A stretch of 64,000 bases of DNA. Origin: Thermomicrobiales bacterium (GTDB taxonomy: Bacteria; Chloroflexota; Chloroflexia; Thermomicrobiales; UBA6265). Shown piece by piece: positions 8,710 through 17,257 of this stretch. Below the pieces are notes generated by a model. The model saw only the letters and a list, made by a program, of their open reading frames with translations. It was not told the DNA's origin and made no database searches. The stretch spans positions 1 to 64,000 of the forward strand of contig JAWKPF010000004.1 in NCBI GenBank assembly GCA_041390825.1, in the 5' to 3' direction. The position numbers and the translations under genes are program-made. Each line of letters starts with the position of its first letter. The stretch's first letter is position 1.

Positions 8710-11076
8710 CTATGCGCCAGGTTCCAGACCGTATTTCACGAGAAATGCATCGATTGCAGCCACGGCATCGGGTGAGAACTCCAGGTCGGGGTTTGCGTAG
8801 TCCACAGCCGGGTTCGCTTCTCCTTCGATGATTCGCAAGCTGTGATCGGCCTTTGGCAGCGCCACGAAGGTGACACTCGAGTTCCCGGCTTCCTTAAACC
8901 CATCGAGCAAGTGCCGGACTTGATCTCCGGTTATCTGCGCGTCTTTGGCGCCGAGCAGCACCAGCACCGGAATGTCCGACGGTAGCCCAGCCGCAAGCGC
9001 GCCGGGATCGATCTGATCGATCTGGCTCAGGAACGCGGTCGATTCAGGATTGAAAAGCGCTGCCAATTGAGGCGACCCAATCGTCTCGGGCAGCTCGCCG
9101 GTAGTCCGTAGGCTCTCGACAATTGCCGCCAGTTCATCCGCCAGGGCGGTCGCGTCTGCCTCCGTCATGCTGCCGCTATCGACGGCTGCCTTCAACTGAG
9201 CTGTCATCTGATCGGTGATCAGGTCGAGATAGCGCACCGAAAGCGGGGCCACAAGAATCAACCCAGCGGGCGGCGTGCCAGCCTTCGTGAGCTCATCGGC
9301 CAGCGCCAACGCGAAAAGCGCCCCTTCGCTGTGCCCGACAATGATGAGCCTGGTGGGATCGACTCCAGGTTGCTCCGCCAGATATGCGGCTGCGTCCGAG
9401 GCTTCCTGCAGGAAGAGTTGGTAGTCGACGCTGCTTGGGTCGGCATGAGAACCAAGCCCGGTTTGACCCGAACCGAGTTTGTCGTAGCGCAGTGATGGGA
9501 TACCAGCTTCCGCGAGCGTGATCGCGAGATTGCGGTTCGTCCCGAGCGGCAATCCGGAGCTGACGCCGTCCCGATCAGTTGCGCCGCTGCCGGAGATGAT
9601 CAAGGCTGCCGGGGACGATTCACTGGTCGAGAAGCTAGCCGGGGCCATGATCGAACCGTAAATGGTGTCCTCTCCGCTGGTGAAAGACACCTGGGTATCG
9701 GTGAGCCCATCTGGGAGATCAGCCGCTTCCGGGGTCGCAGCCGGTGCTCCCGGGGAGACGAGGAATCCGGTCAGCAACTCCGTTTCCGGATCGATCTTCA
9801 GTGAAACGTTGAACGTCTCGCCGTTGGCGCCAACGATCGAGTACCGCATATTGGTCGGCGGCTCGTTGGCGGTCATGATCATGGAATCCGGTTCGAGCGT
9901 GAAGGGGCCGTACATCTCCTGCAGCTGCACCAAACCGGTAGCGATCTGATCGGCGCTGGCTACCGCGAGCAACGACGGCGCAACATGCGCTTCGATCTCG
10001 CTGGCGTCCACGGCGACCCCGCCATTGGTCAACAGCGACCATGTCCAGGCTGCTTGCTGGCCCAGCGCGTTGTCGGGGAAAAGCGCGGCATCGGCTGACT
10101 CGACCGCTTCAGGCGAAGCAGCTGGCGATCCCTCAGCCGGCGATGCGATCGGCGAAGCAACATCAGTCGCGGCCACAACAACTGTTTCCGTTGGAGCCTC
10201 TGTTGGCGTCTCCGTTGGCACTTCAGTTGGTGTGTCCGTCGGGACCGGAGTCGGCGTCTCTGTCGGGACGTCGGTCGGTGTTTCCGTCGGCGTTTCGGTC
10301 GGCGTTTCGGTCGGCGTTTCGGTCGGCGTGTCGGTCGGAACCGGAGTCGGCGTTTCGGTCGGCACTTCAGTGGGTGTGTCCGTCGGGACCAGGGTTGGCG
10401 TCTCGGTCGGAATTTCGGTCGGTGTATCTGTCGGCACCGGAGTTGGCGTCTCGGTCGGCACTTCAGTTGGTGTGTCGGTCGGAACCGGAGTCGGCGTCTC
10501 GGTTGGAACTGAGGTTGACGTTTCCGTGGGCGGAACCGCGGTGGCAGTATCCGTCGGGAGAGCGGTTGCGGTCTCCGTTGGAGCCACGGTCGCGCTAGCC
10601 TCCTGCGTGGGCGCTGGCGCCAGCGGCGCGGAGAACCAGAGCGAACTGATCATCCCGGATACCGGGTCGACCGTCAGCGATGTCGGAATCCGGGTTCCAT
10701 TAGCGGCGATCAGCGTGAAGTTCGCGACCGTTGGAGGAGCGTCCATCGATGTTGCGATGGCGCTCGAATCGACACTCACCGGTGCGTAAGCCGCCCGGTA
10801 CTCGCTCAGGATTGCCTGGAGCTGGTCAGCCGGAACATCGGCCAGCACTGCCGGTGTGAATACGGTGGTGAGGTCGACCGCCGCCGCCTCGTCCTCAGGC
10901 AGATTGAGGTAATCGACGAGCCATTGAATTCGCTCGCCGAGCGGCCCTTCCGGCAACCCTGCGGTCGTTTCCGGGGTTGCATCCTGCGCAATGATTCCCG
11001 TGGGCGCGCCCGTCATGAATCCGGCAAGCGCCAAAATGAGCAGCGCGATGCCGCTTCGTACGAAGAAATTCCGCAT
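8710..11076 (-). CDS. Secreted alpha/beta hydrolase with duplicated DUF3887-like domain and Thr/Pro repeat linker
   Basis: 788 residues from the ATG at 11076, preceded by AAAGGA; an upstream in-frame ATG has no ribosome site. Order: signal peptide (1-31, ending GIIAQDATP), a first ~107-residue domain (45-152), a Thr/Pro repeat linker (about 168-298, units such as TETPTPVPTDTP), a second copy of the first domain (338-445), and an alpha/beta hydrolase (about 463-788). The two copies share LG-x-Q-x-x-W, D-x-x-T/E-x-x-x-P-x-x-L and the ANGxxxxxSLxxDPxxxxxxxxW/F pattern and resemble DUF3887. The hydrolase has Ser583 in GHSEG, Asp in GAKDAQ and His in KADHS. It is probably an exported or surface esterase/peptidase. 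It stands alone, convergent with the preceding hydrolase. Confidence 0.82.
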   Translation of the reverse strand: MRNFFVRSGIALLILALAGFMTGAPTGIIAQDATPETTAGLPEGPLGERIQWLVDYLNLPEDEAAAVDLTTVFTPAVLADVPADQLQAILSEYRAAYAPVSVDSSAIATSMDAPPTVANFTLIAANGTRIPTSLTVDPVSGMISSLWFSAPLAPAPTQEASATVAPTETATALPTDTATAVPPTETSTSVPTETPTPVPTDTPTEVPTETPTPVPTDTPTEIPTETPTLVPTDTPTEVPTETPTPVPTDTPTETPTETPTETPTETPTDVPTETPTPVPTDTPTEVPTETPTEAPTETVVVAATDVASPIASPAEGSPAASPEAVESADAALFPDNALGQQAAWTWSLLTNGGVAVDASEIEAHVAPSLLAVASADQIATGLVQLQEMYGPFTLEPDSMIMTANEPPTNMRYSIVGANGETFNVSLKIDPETELLTGFLVSPGAPAATPEAADLPDGLTDTQVSFTSGEDTIYGSIMAPASFSTSESSPAALIISGSGATDRDGVSSGLPLGTNRNLAITLAEAGIPSLRYDKLGSGQTGLGSHADPSSVDYQLFLQEASDAAAYLAEQPGVDPTRLIIVGHSEGALFALALADELTKAGTPPAGLILVAPLSVRYLDLITDQMTAQLKAAVDSGSMTEADATALADELAAIVESLRTTGELPETIGSPQLAALFNPESTAFLSQIDQIDPGALAAGLPSDIPVLVLLGAKDAQITGDQVRHLLDGFKEAGNSSVTFVALPKADHSLRIIEGEANPAVDYANPDLEFSPDAVAAIDAFLVKYGLEPGA
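10188..10600 (-). repeat. In-frame repeat coding Thr/Pro/Glu linker
   Basis: Within the secreted hydrolase gene, 12-base and 24-base units code for P-T-D/E-T repeats. The DNA is nearly periodic, which makes the array prone to length change by slippage and to assembly error. The complementary strand is also open here, but only because of the repeat. Confidence 0.85.
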
Positions 11077-11181
11077 CGATCGGGTCCTTTCACGGCGAGC
11101 CCGCGGGAGCTCGTTCACCTCGTTCTGATGGCAATTCTAGATTGCAAACGAAGCTGGGATGTGCATGTGAAGAGCTGACGA

Positions 11182-11862
11182 TCAACGATCGGGATCGCCA
11201 GGCACTCCGTAGGCGGGCGCCGATGCGGGATCGAGCGCGCGGGTGACGTAGTCGTTTCGCAGTGGCCGCCAGAGACGCCACAACGCCGCGAGATCGTGAA
11301 TCGGGTTCTCTGACCAGTCGACCCGCAGGTCGGTTTCCGGCCAGGGAACGCGGTCGACCACCTTCATCCCGGCGGAATGCACGGGACCTTCCTCACCACC
11401 GAGCGCCAGGGCCGCATTCATTGCCGCCAACAGGCGATCCTCCAGGTCCTTGTCCGGCTGCGCGAGAAACGCTTCCACCATGCGGCTTGGGATCGTCTGA
11501 TCCTTGAGCAGGTTCCCGGCTGTAACCACATGCGGTCCACGCGCAATGTCGTAGACCCCCAGCACTTTTTCGCCGCTGAACGCCGCGCTGCCGCCGGAAC
11601 CGTCGACCACGCTGATCTGGCGATATGCGATCAATTCGGTTTCATTCACCACCTGGGCCATCGCTTCGTCGGCGTTGCGGCCCAACGCGACGAGATCGAG
11701 CAATCGATCGCCCAGCCGCGGGTCGGTGATATTCTGGCTGCAGGCCGCGCCGATTCCCGCGCGCACGAAGCTGCAACGCGCCGCAACTGCCGGACTGGAC
11801 GACGAGACTGCTACGCCAAACCGGCCGGTACGAGCGCAATGTCCCGCAATCGAAAAAGTCAT
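11182..11862 (-). CDS. DUF1028 family protein (Ntn-hydrolase fold)
   Basis: 226 residues; starts MTFSIAGHCARTGRFGVAVSSSSPAVAARC and contains ALGRNADEAM, YRQISVVDGSGGSAAFSG and VVTAGNLL, the hallmarks of DUF1028. The family has an N-terminal-nucleophile-hydrolase-like fold and is often linked to proteins for uptake or hydrolysis of peptides or amides. Its start codon overlaps the stop of the upstream ridA-like gene (ATGA), so it is translationally coupled and is the last gene of the HpaB/RidA run. In that setting it could hydrolyse an amide or imine intermediate; that is inference. Confidence 0.85.
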   Translation of the reverse strand: MTFSIAGHCARTGRFGVAVSSSSPAVAARCSFVRAGIGAACSQNITDPRLGDRLLDLVALGRNADEAMAQVVNETELIAYRQISVVDGSGGSAAFSGEKVLGVYDIARGPHVVTAGNLLKDQTIPSRMVEAFLAQPDKDLEDRLLAAMNAALALGGEEGPVHSAGMKVVDRVPWPETDLRVDWSENPIHDLAALWRLWRPLRNDYVTRALDPASAPAYGVPGDPDR

Positions 11863-12287
11863 GACACAACCCGATCGTCAGGAATCACGGCGGTGACATC
11901 GACTTCCACCACCCATTCCGGCCGCGCGAGCGCGGTTACGACGATTCCGGTGGAAACGGGGAACACGCCTTTCAACCAGCGGCCGATGACGGGATAGACC
12001 GCATCCCGATAACGCGCATCGGTCAGATAGATGACGATCTTGACGATGTCTCCCAACTCGGCGCCGGCTTCCTCGAGCAGCATGGCGATGTTACGCATCG
12101 CCTGTTCGGTTTGCGCCGCCGGGTCGCCGATACCAACCGATTCGCGTGTTTCCAGATCCTGTCCCACCTGACCACGGAGATACACCGTATTGCCAGCGAC
12201 AACTGCCTGGCACAAGTCGTTGTCGAGCTTTTGCTCGGGATACGTGTCTCTCGTATTGAAGGGCCGGATGCGTCGATGAGTGGGCAT
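11859..12287 (-). CDS. RidA family (YjgF/YER057c/UK114) protein
   Basis: 142 residues from the ATG at 12287, 4 bases after the stop of the HpaB-like gene; the longer frame would run back through that gene. It shows the RidA pattern: GNTVYLRGQVGQD, QTEQAMRNIAMLLEEAGA, DIVKIVIYLTD and a C-terminal Arg/Glu region ALARPEWVVEVDVTAV. RidA members hydrolyse reactive enamine/imine intermediates; the Arg before PEW is the usual substrate carboxylate ligand. Subfamilies found in catabolic operons act on pathway intermediates, which fits the location behind a flavin monooxygenase. It overlaps the DUF1028 start by 4 bases. Confidence 0.88.
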   Translation of the reverse strand: MPTHRRIRPFNTRDTYPEQKLDNDLCQAVVAGNTVYLRGQVGQDLETRESVGIGDPAAQTEQAMRNIAMLLEEAGAELGDIVKIVIYLTDARYRDAVYPVIGRWLKGVFPVSTGIVVTALARPEWVVEVDVTAVIPDDRVVS

Positions 12288-12291
12288 TGGG

Positions 12292-13767
12292 TCACGCTTG
12301 CACTTTCTGTCGCTTCTTCGGAAGCACCGACGGCGATAGACCGGCCGCTTGTTGCACCTTCTGCAGCGGACCGTCCCAATCGAACGCGCGATAAACGGCT
12401 GCCAGATTGGCAAATGGAGGCGATTGCGCGAAGAGCTGGAAGGTCAACCGGTGTCCGGCGTAGTCGGAATTGATCAGATCGCGCGCAAAGGCAAGCAGCT
12501 TGCGGCGATCCTCGGCATCCCAGTCTTCATTGATCGTATAGAACTTCTCCAGCCAGGGGGCAGTGGCCGGGTCTTCGAACGCGGCGACATCCGGGGTCAC
12601 GCAGATCTGCCCGCCACAGAGCTCACGCGCGATATGCATCATCGCCGGGAGCTGCGATGTCGCCAATACGCGTCCGGTGTAAAGGAGCGATTGATTCGGC
12701 ATCAGAAGGCCGCCCGGACTCTCCTCCGCCTGTTCGATAGCAGCGGTTAGGTGAGCGTTGATTCCTTCCCGATAGCCTGCCAAAGCTGCCAGTTTCTCCT
12801 GCACCGCTTGCTGCTTGTCGAGTCCCGTCTGGCGAACGTTGAAAAGCGCGGCGCCGATCAGCAGATCGGCCATGCGCAGGGCGCGCTGCGTGAAGGGGAA
12901 AGCGCTGTAGCGATGCACCGTCGCGCGAATATAGGCGGCGGCGCGGGTGTGCCGGTAGAAGAGCACATTCTCCCAGGGGATCTCCACGTCGTCGAAGATC
13001 ACGAGCGTGTCGACCTCGTCGAAGCGGTTCGAAAGCGGATAGTCGGCGGCCGGTTCTCGTCCTGCGAACCCGGTGCGGCAAATGTGCTTGATCCCCTTCT
13101 GCCCCATCTGCGCGATGAAGCCGACCGCATAGTCCGAGAGCTCGTCATCTCCCCAGTTGGCGATGGTCGGCTTGACGAACGCCTGGTTTGCATAGGCGGC
13201 GGCCGTCTCGTATTTCGCGCCCCGCACCACGATGCCGTTTTCCGTCTCCCGCACGACATGCAACAGCATGTCAGGATCCTGATCTTGTGGCCGCTTCGAG
13301 CGGTCCCCCTTGGGATCGGTATTCGCCGAGACATGGAACGGATCGGCGCGGACCGCGTAGGCGACGTGGTTGCGAATGTTCTCCGCGAACTGGGGATCGA
13401 CCTCGTTGAGCACGTCTTGCCCGTCATAGAGCGACCACATTTCGCCTACGGTCTCATCGCCCACGCGGGTAACGATCCCTTTGACATCGTCCAGCACGGT
13501 ATCGACCGCCAGCCGCTTGGCACGCCAGTCATCGCGTGTGCGCGGCAGTTTGGGACCGACAGCATTGCGCTCGCCGGTGCGCGGATCGACATAGGACATC
13601 ACGTCCTGGGTCTGCGCCTCGTGCGCAAGGTCGTAGATGCGCGCGCGAATGTCGACGATCGGCTTGAACACGGGGTGCTCTGTCACGTCGGCGATCTTCT
13701 CGCCGTTCATGTAGACCTCGCGACCGTCTCGCAGCGACTCGCGATATTCCTCACCAGTGCGGATCAT
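12292..13767 (-). CDS. hpaB: HpaB-type FADH2-dependent monooxygenase (4-hydroxyphenylacetate 3-hydroxylase family)
   Basis: 491 residues, the usual length for HpaB. Family features: MIRTGEEYRESLRDGREVYMNGE at the start, RxHVAYAVRADPFHVSANTDPKGDRS in the middle (the flavin/substrate loop), FDDVEIPWENVLFYRH, and the four-helix C-terminal part with QLPAMMHIARELCGGQICVTPD. The enzyme uses reduced FAD delivered by a separate flavin reductase to hydroxylate a phenol ring; the companion reductase is encoded 92 bases upstream on the same strand. Members of this family also hydroxylate chlorophenols, pyrrole-2-carboxylate and other ring substrates, so the natural substrate is open. GGAGGAG precedes the ATG. 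The absence of meta-cleavage genes argues against assuming homoprotocatechuate degradation. Confidence 0.87.
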   Translation of the reverse strand: MIRTGEEYRESLRDGREVYMNGEKIADVTEHPVFKPIVDIRARIYDLAHEAQTQDVMSYVDPRTGERNAVGPKLPRTRDDWRAKRLAVDTVLDDVKGIVTRVGDETVGEMWSLYDGQDVLNEVDPQFAENIRNHVAYAVRADPFHVSANTDPKGDRSKRPQDQDPDMLLHVVRETENGIVVRGAKYETAAAYANQAFVKPTIANWGDDELSDYAVGFIAQMGQKGIKHICRTGFAGREPAADYPLSNRFDEVDTLVIFDDVEIPWENVLFYRHTRAAAYIRATVHRYSAFPFTQRALRMADLLIGAALFNVRQTGLDKQQAVQEKLAALAGYREGINAHLTAAIEQAEESPGGLLMPNQSLLYTGRVLATSQLPAMMHIARELCGGQICVTPDVAAFEDPATAPWLEKFYTINEDWDAEDRRKLLAFARDLINSDYAGHRLTFQLFAQSPPFANLAAVYRAFDWDGPLQKVQQAAGLSPSVLPKKRQKVQA

Positions 13768-13858
13768 GCGTCGATCTCCTCCCGTGTTTCCGAGTATTCA
13801 GTCCGGAGCCCTGCAAAGACTGGCAACCGCCGGCGCCTGAGGCTCTGGCCTCGGTTCA

Positions 13859-14449
13859 CTACAAATCGGGCTCGTCCCAAACAGGTGGAAGCAGCTCGTC
13901 TGGCGCCTCATACCTGGCCGGCAACTGCACCAACTCGCCGAAGGAACGCCGCCCATAGATGAGCGGTGTACCCGGTTCGGCCCCGGCCGCGACCACCCGC
14001 CCAATGGCGATGGTATGTGTGCCGACATGGTGCGCTGCGATCAGGACGCAATCGAACCAGGCCACTGCCCCACTCAAGAGCGGCGCGCCCGTTTGTTCGA
14101 GATGCCAGTTTCCTGCCTGAAAATCATACGGGTTCCCACGGCGAGGCCGCCCGGCAAAGGTTTCCGCCACCCAACGCTGATCAGCCCGCAGGGCGTTGAC
14201 GCCAAAGACGCCATTCGCGCGGATGGCGGCATCCATCGGGTTGCGCCGATTGACGCACACCAGCAGCGTGGGCGGGTCGGCGGTTACCGACGACATGGCG
14301 CTCACCGTCAACCCAAATCTGCCAGCGTCGCCATCGGTGGTGACGATGGTGACACTGGTTGCCACCCGGCTCATACCGTCGATAAAGGCGCCGCGCAGAC
14401 CGGCATCGGTCACCGTGTTGTCCACCGAGTGCGTCGCATCCTCTCTCAC
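13859..14449 (-). CDS. Flavin reductase domain protein, partner of HpaB-like oxygenase
   Basis: 196 residues from a GTG at 14449. That start is chosen because the GTGA overlaps the stop of the upstream PPK2 gene (14446-14449), a typical coupled start; the open frame continues further but into PPK2. The protein has the flavin-reductase/FMN-binding split-barrel pattern: MSRVATSVTIVTTDG, GLTVSAMSSVTADPPTLLVCVNRRNP, FGVNAL, AWFDCVLIAAHHVGTHTIAIGRVV and LIYGRRSFGEL. Such small reductases supply FADH2 or FMNH2 to HpaB-type oxygenases. With the next gene it forms a two-component hydroxylase. Confidence 0.86.
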   Translation of the reverse strand: MREDATHSVDNTVTDAGLRGAFIDGMSRVATSVTIVTTDGDAGRFGLTVSAMSSVTADPPTLLVCVNRRNPMDAAIRANGVFGVNALRADQRWVAETFAGRPRRGNPYDFQAGNWHLEQTGAPLLSGAVAWFDCVLIAAHHVGTHTIAIGRVVAAGAEPGTPLIYGRRSFGELVQLPARYEAPDELLPPVWDEPDL

Positions 14450-15324
14450 GACGTTGCGTTCGCCTTCTTGCCGCTCGACTCGCGTTCCTCGGCTTCTTTC
14501 TCTTGCTGGCGTAGCATGTTGATTTCCGCCAGTTGCGTCTTGCCAAGCGCTTCCAACGAGTTCATCCAGGTCTTCTTGTATGGCCGCAACGCGTCCACCA
14601 ACTGTTGCGCCACGGCCAAATCGCGATACCACTTGCGATCTGCCGGAACGACGATCCACGGCGCGGCCTTGGTGGAACAATTGGTGAGCGCCGCTTCATA
14701 CGCTGTCTGGTACTGACGCCAATACTGGCGCTCCACCCAGTCGCCAGCCGAAAGTTTCCAGGCCTTGATCGGATCCTCCTCTCGTTTCATCAGCCGTTCC
14801 TTCTGCTCATCTTTGCTGATGTGGAGAAAGAACTTGAGCAGGATGGTGCCCGACTCGGTCAGAAGCTCTTCGAATTCGTTGATCTGATCGTAGCGTTTGC
14901 TCCAAACCGCTTTGGGGACGAGCTCCTTCACCCGAACGATGAGCACATCCTCATAGTGCGATCGGTTGAAGACCGTCATCATCCCCTTTTCTGGCACCTT
15001 GTTGTGGATGCGCCAGAGAAAATCGTGCGAGAGTTCGAGCGGAGTAGGCGTCTTGAACGGCCAGACCCGGCAACCCAGCGGATTCACGCTCTCCAGCACG
15101 CTGCTCACCGTGCCATCCTTGCCGCTGGTGTCCATCCCTTGCAGGACGATGAGCACGGAATTCTGGGACGCGGCGTACATCAGCGACTGCAAGTCGCGAA
15201 TCTCGTCCTTGAGCGGTTGGAGCAGATCGTGGGCGGCTTCTTTGTTCAGTCCGGCGGTCTCATTGGTGGGATAGTCAGAGAGCTTGACCTTGGTTCCCGG
15301 TTTGACGGTCAACGCGTACGGCAT
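14446..15324 (-). CDS. ppk2: Polyphosphate:nucleotide phosphotransferase, PPK2 family
   Basis: 292 residues. Walker A GMDTSGKDG at about 62-70, followed by NPLGCRVWPFKTPTPLEL, the Walker B-like MMTVFNRSHYEDVLIVRV and the lid-region KRLMKREEDPIKAWKLSAGDW with slight variation. This fits the PPK2 family that transfers phosphate from polyphosphate to AMP, ADP or other nucleotides; the class cannot be fixed by eye. GGAGGAAAGG precedes the ATG. It overlaps the DMT transporter gene by 50 bases at its 5' end and the flavin reductase by 4 bases at its 3' end, so it is transcribed with both, although its link to the hydroxylase pathway is not obvious. Confidence 0.9.
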   Translation of the reverse strand: MPYALTVKPGTKVKLSDYPTNETAGLNKEAAHDLLQPLKDEIRDLQSLMYAASQNSVLIVLQGMDTSGKDGTVSSVLESVNPLGCRVWPFKTPTPLELSHDFLWRIHNKVPEKGMMTVFNRSHYEDVLIVRVKELVPKAVWSKRYDQINEFEELLTESGTILLKFFLHISKDEQKERLMKREEDPIKAWKLSAGDWVERQYWRQYQTAYEAALTNCSTKAAPWIVVPADRKWYRDLAVAQQLVDALRPYKKTWMNSLEALGKTQLAEINMLRQQEKEAEERESSGKKANATS

Positions 15325-16324
15325 CGAGGTCCTTTCCTCCTATCGTCCGGGCACGGCTCCCGGCCTCGGTTCCTGATCGGGAGCTTCGCCCAATGTTTCC
15401 CGAGCCACGTCCAATTCGATCGGACGGCCGGGCGAACCTCCGCGCAATGGCCACGCCTGTCAGCGCCACTGCGCCACCGATCACTTGAGCCGCTCCCAGC
15501 CGCTCACCGCGGAAAATCACCGAAAAGACTCCGGTGAAGACTGGTATGAGGAAAAGATACGGCACCGAGCGCCCAGCGCCGGCGCGCGCGATCGCCCATC
15601 CCCAGAGGGAGTAACCGATCATGACCGAGACAATGGCCGCCCAGGCAATGGAAAACCACTCGAAGCCGGTCACATCGCCCCACTGCTCCTGGCGCAGCGT
15701 ACTGGCAGTGAACGGCAGGACCGCCACCAGTCCAACCACGACCGCCCAGGCCGTGGTCGTTTCCGGACCGTAACGCAAGACCAGCGGACGAGTGGTCAGG
15801 CTGTAGATCGAGAAGCTCAACGCCGCAATCACATTCAGCAGGTCGCCAGTCGCGGGCTCGCCGGCCAGCAGCTTGTCTCCGATGAAGATCGCGACGCCCA
15901 GAAAGGAAACGGCCACTCCAATCCATTGCAACCGCTGCACTGGTTCCAATCCGAAGACGGCCGAGAGCAGGAGCATGAAGATGGGCGCGAGCGACACGAG
16001 GATCGCCGCGGAGAATGCCGACGTGTGCGAGAGGCCGACGACGTAGAGCAAGTTGTACAGCGCGAATCCGCAGAGTCCACCGCCAACGAAACGGGGAATG
16101 TCTGCCCGCCGGATGCGCAGCGAGACACCGCGCGCCCACAGGTACGGAAACAGCAAGACCGCAACCAGCGCGAACCGCAGCACGATGTAGAGCAACGGCT
16201 CGAGGCCGCGGTCGAGCGCGGCTTTCGTGATGACGTTGTTGGATGCCCAGAGGACGGCAACGGTGAGCATGGCCGCATCGGCCAATTCGATCGACTTGGT
16301 GCGAGATTCGCTGGAACCGGGCAT
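15275..16324 (-). CDS. EamA/DMT-superfamily transporter
   Basis: 349 residues with about ten hydrophobic segments arranged as two five-helix repeats, each beginning with an EamA-like pattern (AVLWASNNVITKAALDRG... and VAVLPFTAS.../ALSFSIYSLTTRPLV). The last ~55 residues are hydrophilic and Arg/Gly-rich. DMT carriers of this type export or import amino acids and other small metabolites. The 3' end overlaps the PPK2 start by 50 bases, and the unusual hydrophilic tail is coded by that overlap and its surroundings, so the ancestral stop may have been lost. First gene of the run that continues to DUF1028. Confidence 0.85.
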   Translation of the reverse strand: MPGSSESRTKSIELADAAMLTVAVLWASNNVITKAALDRGLEPLLYIVLRFALVAVLLFPYLWARGVSLRIRRADIPRFVGGGLCGFALYNLLYVVGLSHTSAFSAAILVSLAPIFMLLLSAVFGLEPVQRLQWIGVAVSFLGVAIFIGDKLLAGEPATGDLLNVIAALSFSIYSLTTRPLVLRYGPETTTAWAVVVGLVAVLPFTASTLRQEQWGDVTGFEWFSIAWAAIVSVMIGYSLWGWAIARAGAGRSVPYLFLIPVFTGVFSVIFRGERLGAAQVIGGAVALTGVAIARRFARPSDRIGRGSGNIGRSSRSGTEAGSRARTIGGKDLDAVRVDRQTGNQGQAL

Positions 16325-16395
16325 CGATTGCCGGCCCTCGCAGCCGGCAGGGGTGGATCACGCTCGATCGGCGGCGTGTGGCCGTCACGGAGAGT

Positions 16396-17241
16396 CTACG
16401 AGACAAGCACCCCGGATGGGAGCAGCGCACCCTCGATCGTGAGGAGGTCGGCCTTGATATCGACGCCGCCGGTGTACTTGCCAATCGAGTGATCCGCAGG
16501 CACAACGCGATGACACGGGAGGATGATGGGGATCGGGTTGCGGCCGAGCGCGTTGCCAACGGCGCGTGAGGCGCCGGGGTTGTCGATCCTGCGCGCGATC
16601 TCGGAATAGGTGGCTACTCCTCCGAAGGGAACCGCCGCGGTCGCCTGCAACACGTTCTTCGCAAACGGGCTAAGGCCGGAAAAATCGACCGGAACATCGA
16701 AGGTGTTCCGGCTCCCCTGAAAGTATTCAGATAGCTGCTGTACGACGGGCTGGATGGCTGCCTGGTCGGGAACCGGGTCGTAGCCACGGTCGATGACACG
16801 GGCCAGGAACGCCTGGGTGGTCGAATTGCGGCCAAAGGAGATTTCGGTCACTCCAGCGTCCGATACAGCGATCATCAGCGGGCCGAGCGGGCTGTCCATC
16901 GTGCCGTACCGGGCAACCTCTCGCGTGCGCTTGGCAAAGGCCGGGGCCGTGACGTCGGAGCAGCACTCCTGCTCATACTCGAAGAGGAGATGATCGAGCC
17001 GCTGGAATCCGGTGAGCTGCCGCTGGCAATAGGTGCAATGGGCGGTGTGATCGTCGATCCATTGTCTGTCGATGACCTTCAAGTCGCCGCAGACATAGCC
17101 TGGCATGGCATCGCAGCAAACATCGCACGGGTCGACATTGGGGCGGCTCGCTTCCTGAGCGAGGTTGACGATTGCGGGAGGCTCGGTATCGTTCGCGTTC
17201 ACCGCGCCATCGTCCGCTGCTGAAAACTGCTGAATGCCCAT
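16396..17241 (-). CDS. Zinc-finger anti-sigma-like domain fused to O6-alkylguanine-DNA alkyltransferase
   Basis: 281 residues from the ATG at 17241 (GGGAG upstream), 16 bases after the stop of the ECF sigma gene. Residues 39-95 are Cys-rich: C39, C42, C43, C51 and then H65-x3-C69-x2-C72, the signature of zinc-binding anti-sigma (ZAS/zf-HC2) domains, followed by a helical stretch. Residues about 112-278 are a complete alkyltransferase (MGMT/Ogt) domain: the N-terminal ribonuclease-like part, then SPFAKNVLQATAAVPFGGVATYSEIA, the Arg-finger helix (SRAVGNALGRNP), the active site PCHRV (Cys243) and the Asn-hinge-region equivalent. MGMTs remove alkyl groups from O6-guanine onto the Cys in a suicide reaction. 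Fusion to an anti-sigma finger beside a sigma gene suggests a regulator that reads DNA alkylation; that is inference. Confidence 0.88.
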   Translation of the reverse strand: MGIQQFSAADDGAVNANDTEPPAIVNLAQEASRPNVDPCDVCCDAMPGYVCGDLKVIDRQWIDDHTAHCTYCQRQLTGFQRLDHLLFEYEQECCSDVTAPAFAKRTREVARYGTMDSPLGPLMIAVSDAGVTEISFGRNSTTQAFLARVIDRGYDPVPDQAAIQPVVQQLSEYFQGSRNTFDVPVDFSGLSPFAKNVLQATAAVPFGGVATYSEIARRIDNPGASRAVGNALGRNPIPIILPCHRVVPADHSIGKYTGGVDIKADLLTIEGALLPSGVLVS

Positions 17242-17257
17242 TGCTCTTTTCTCCCGC

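Noticed and set aside
10025..10789. Plus-strand open frame of 254 codons rich in Val-Gly-Ser repeats
   Set aside because: It is the complement of the Thr/Pro linker and hydrolase gene; the openness comes from the repeat, and no ribosome site or family feature supports it.
12751..13962. Plus-strand open frame of 403 codons under the HpaB-like gene
   Set aside because: Shadow of a well-supported oxygenase gene.
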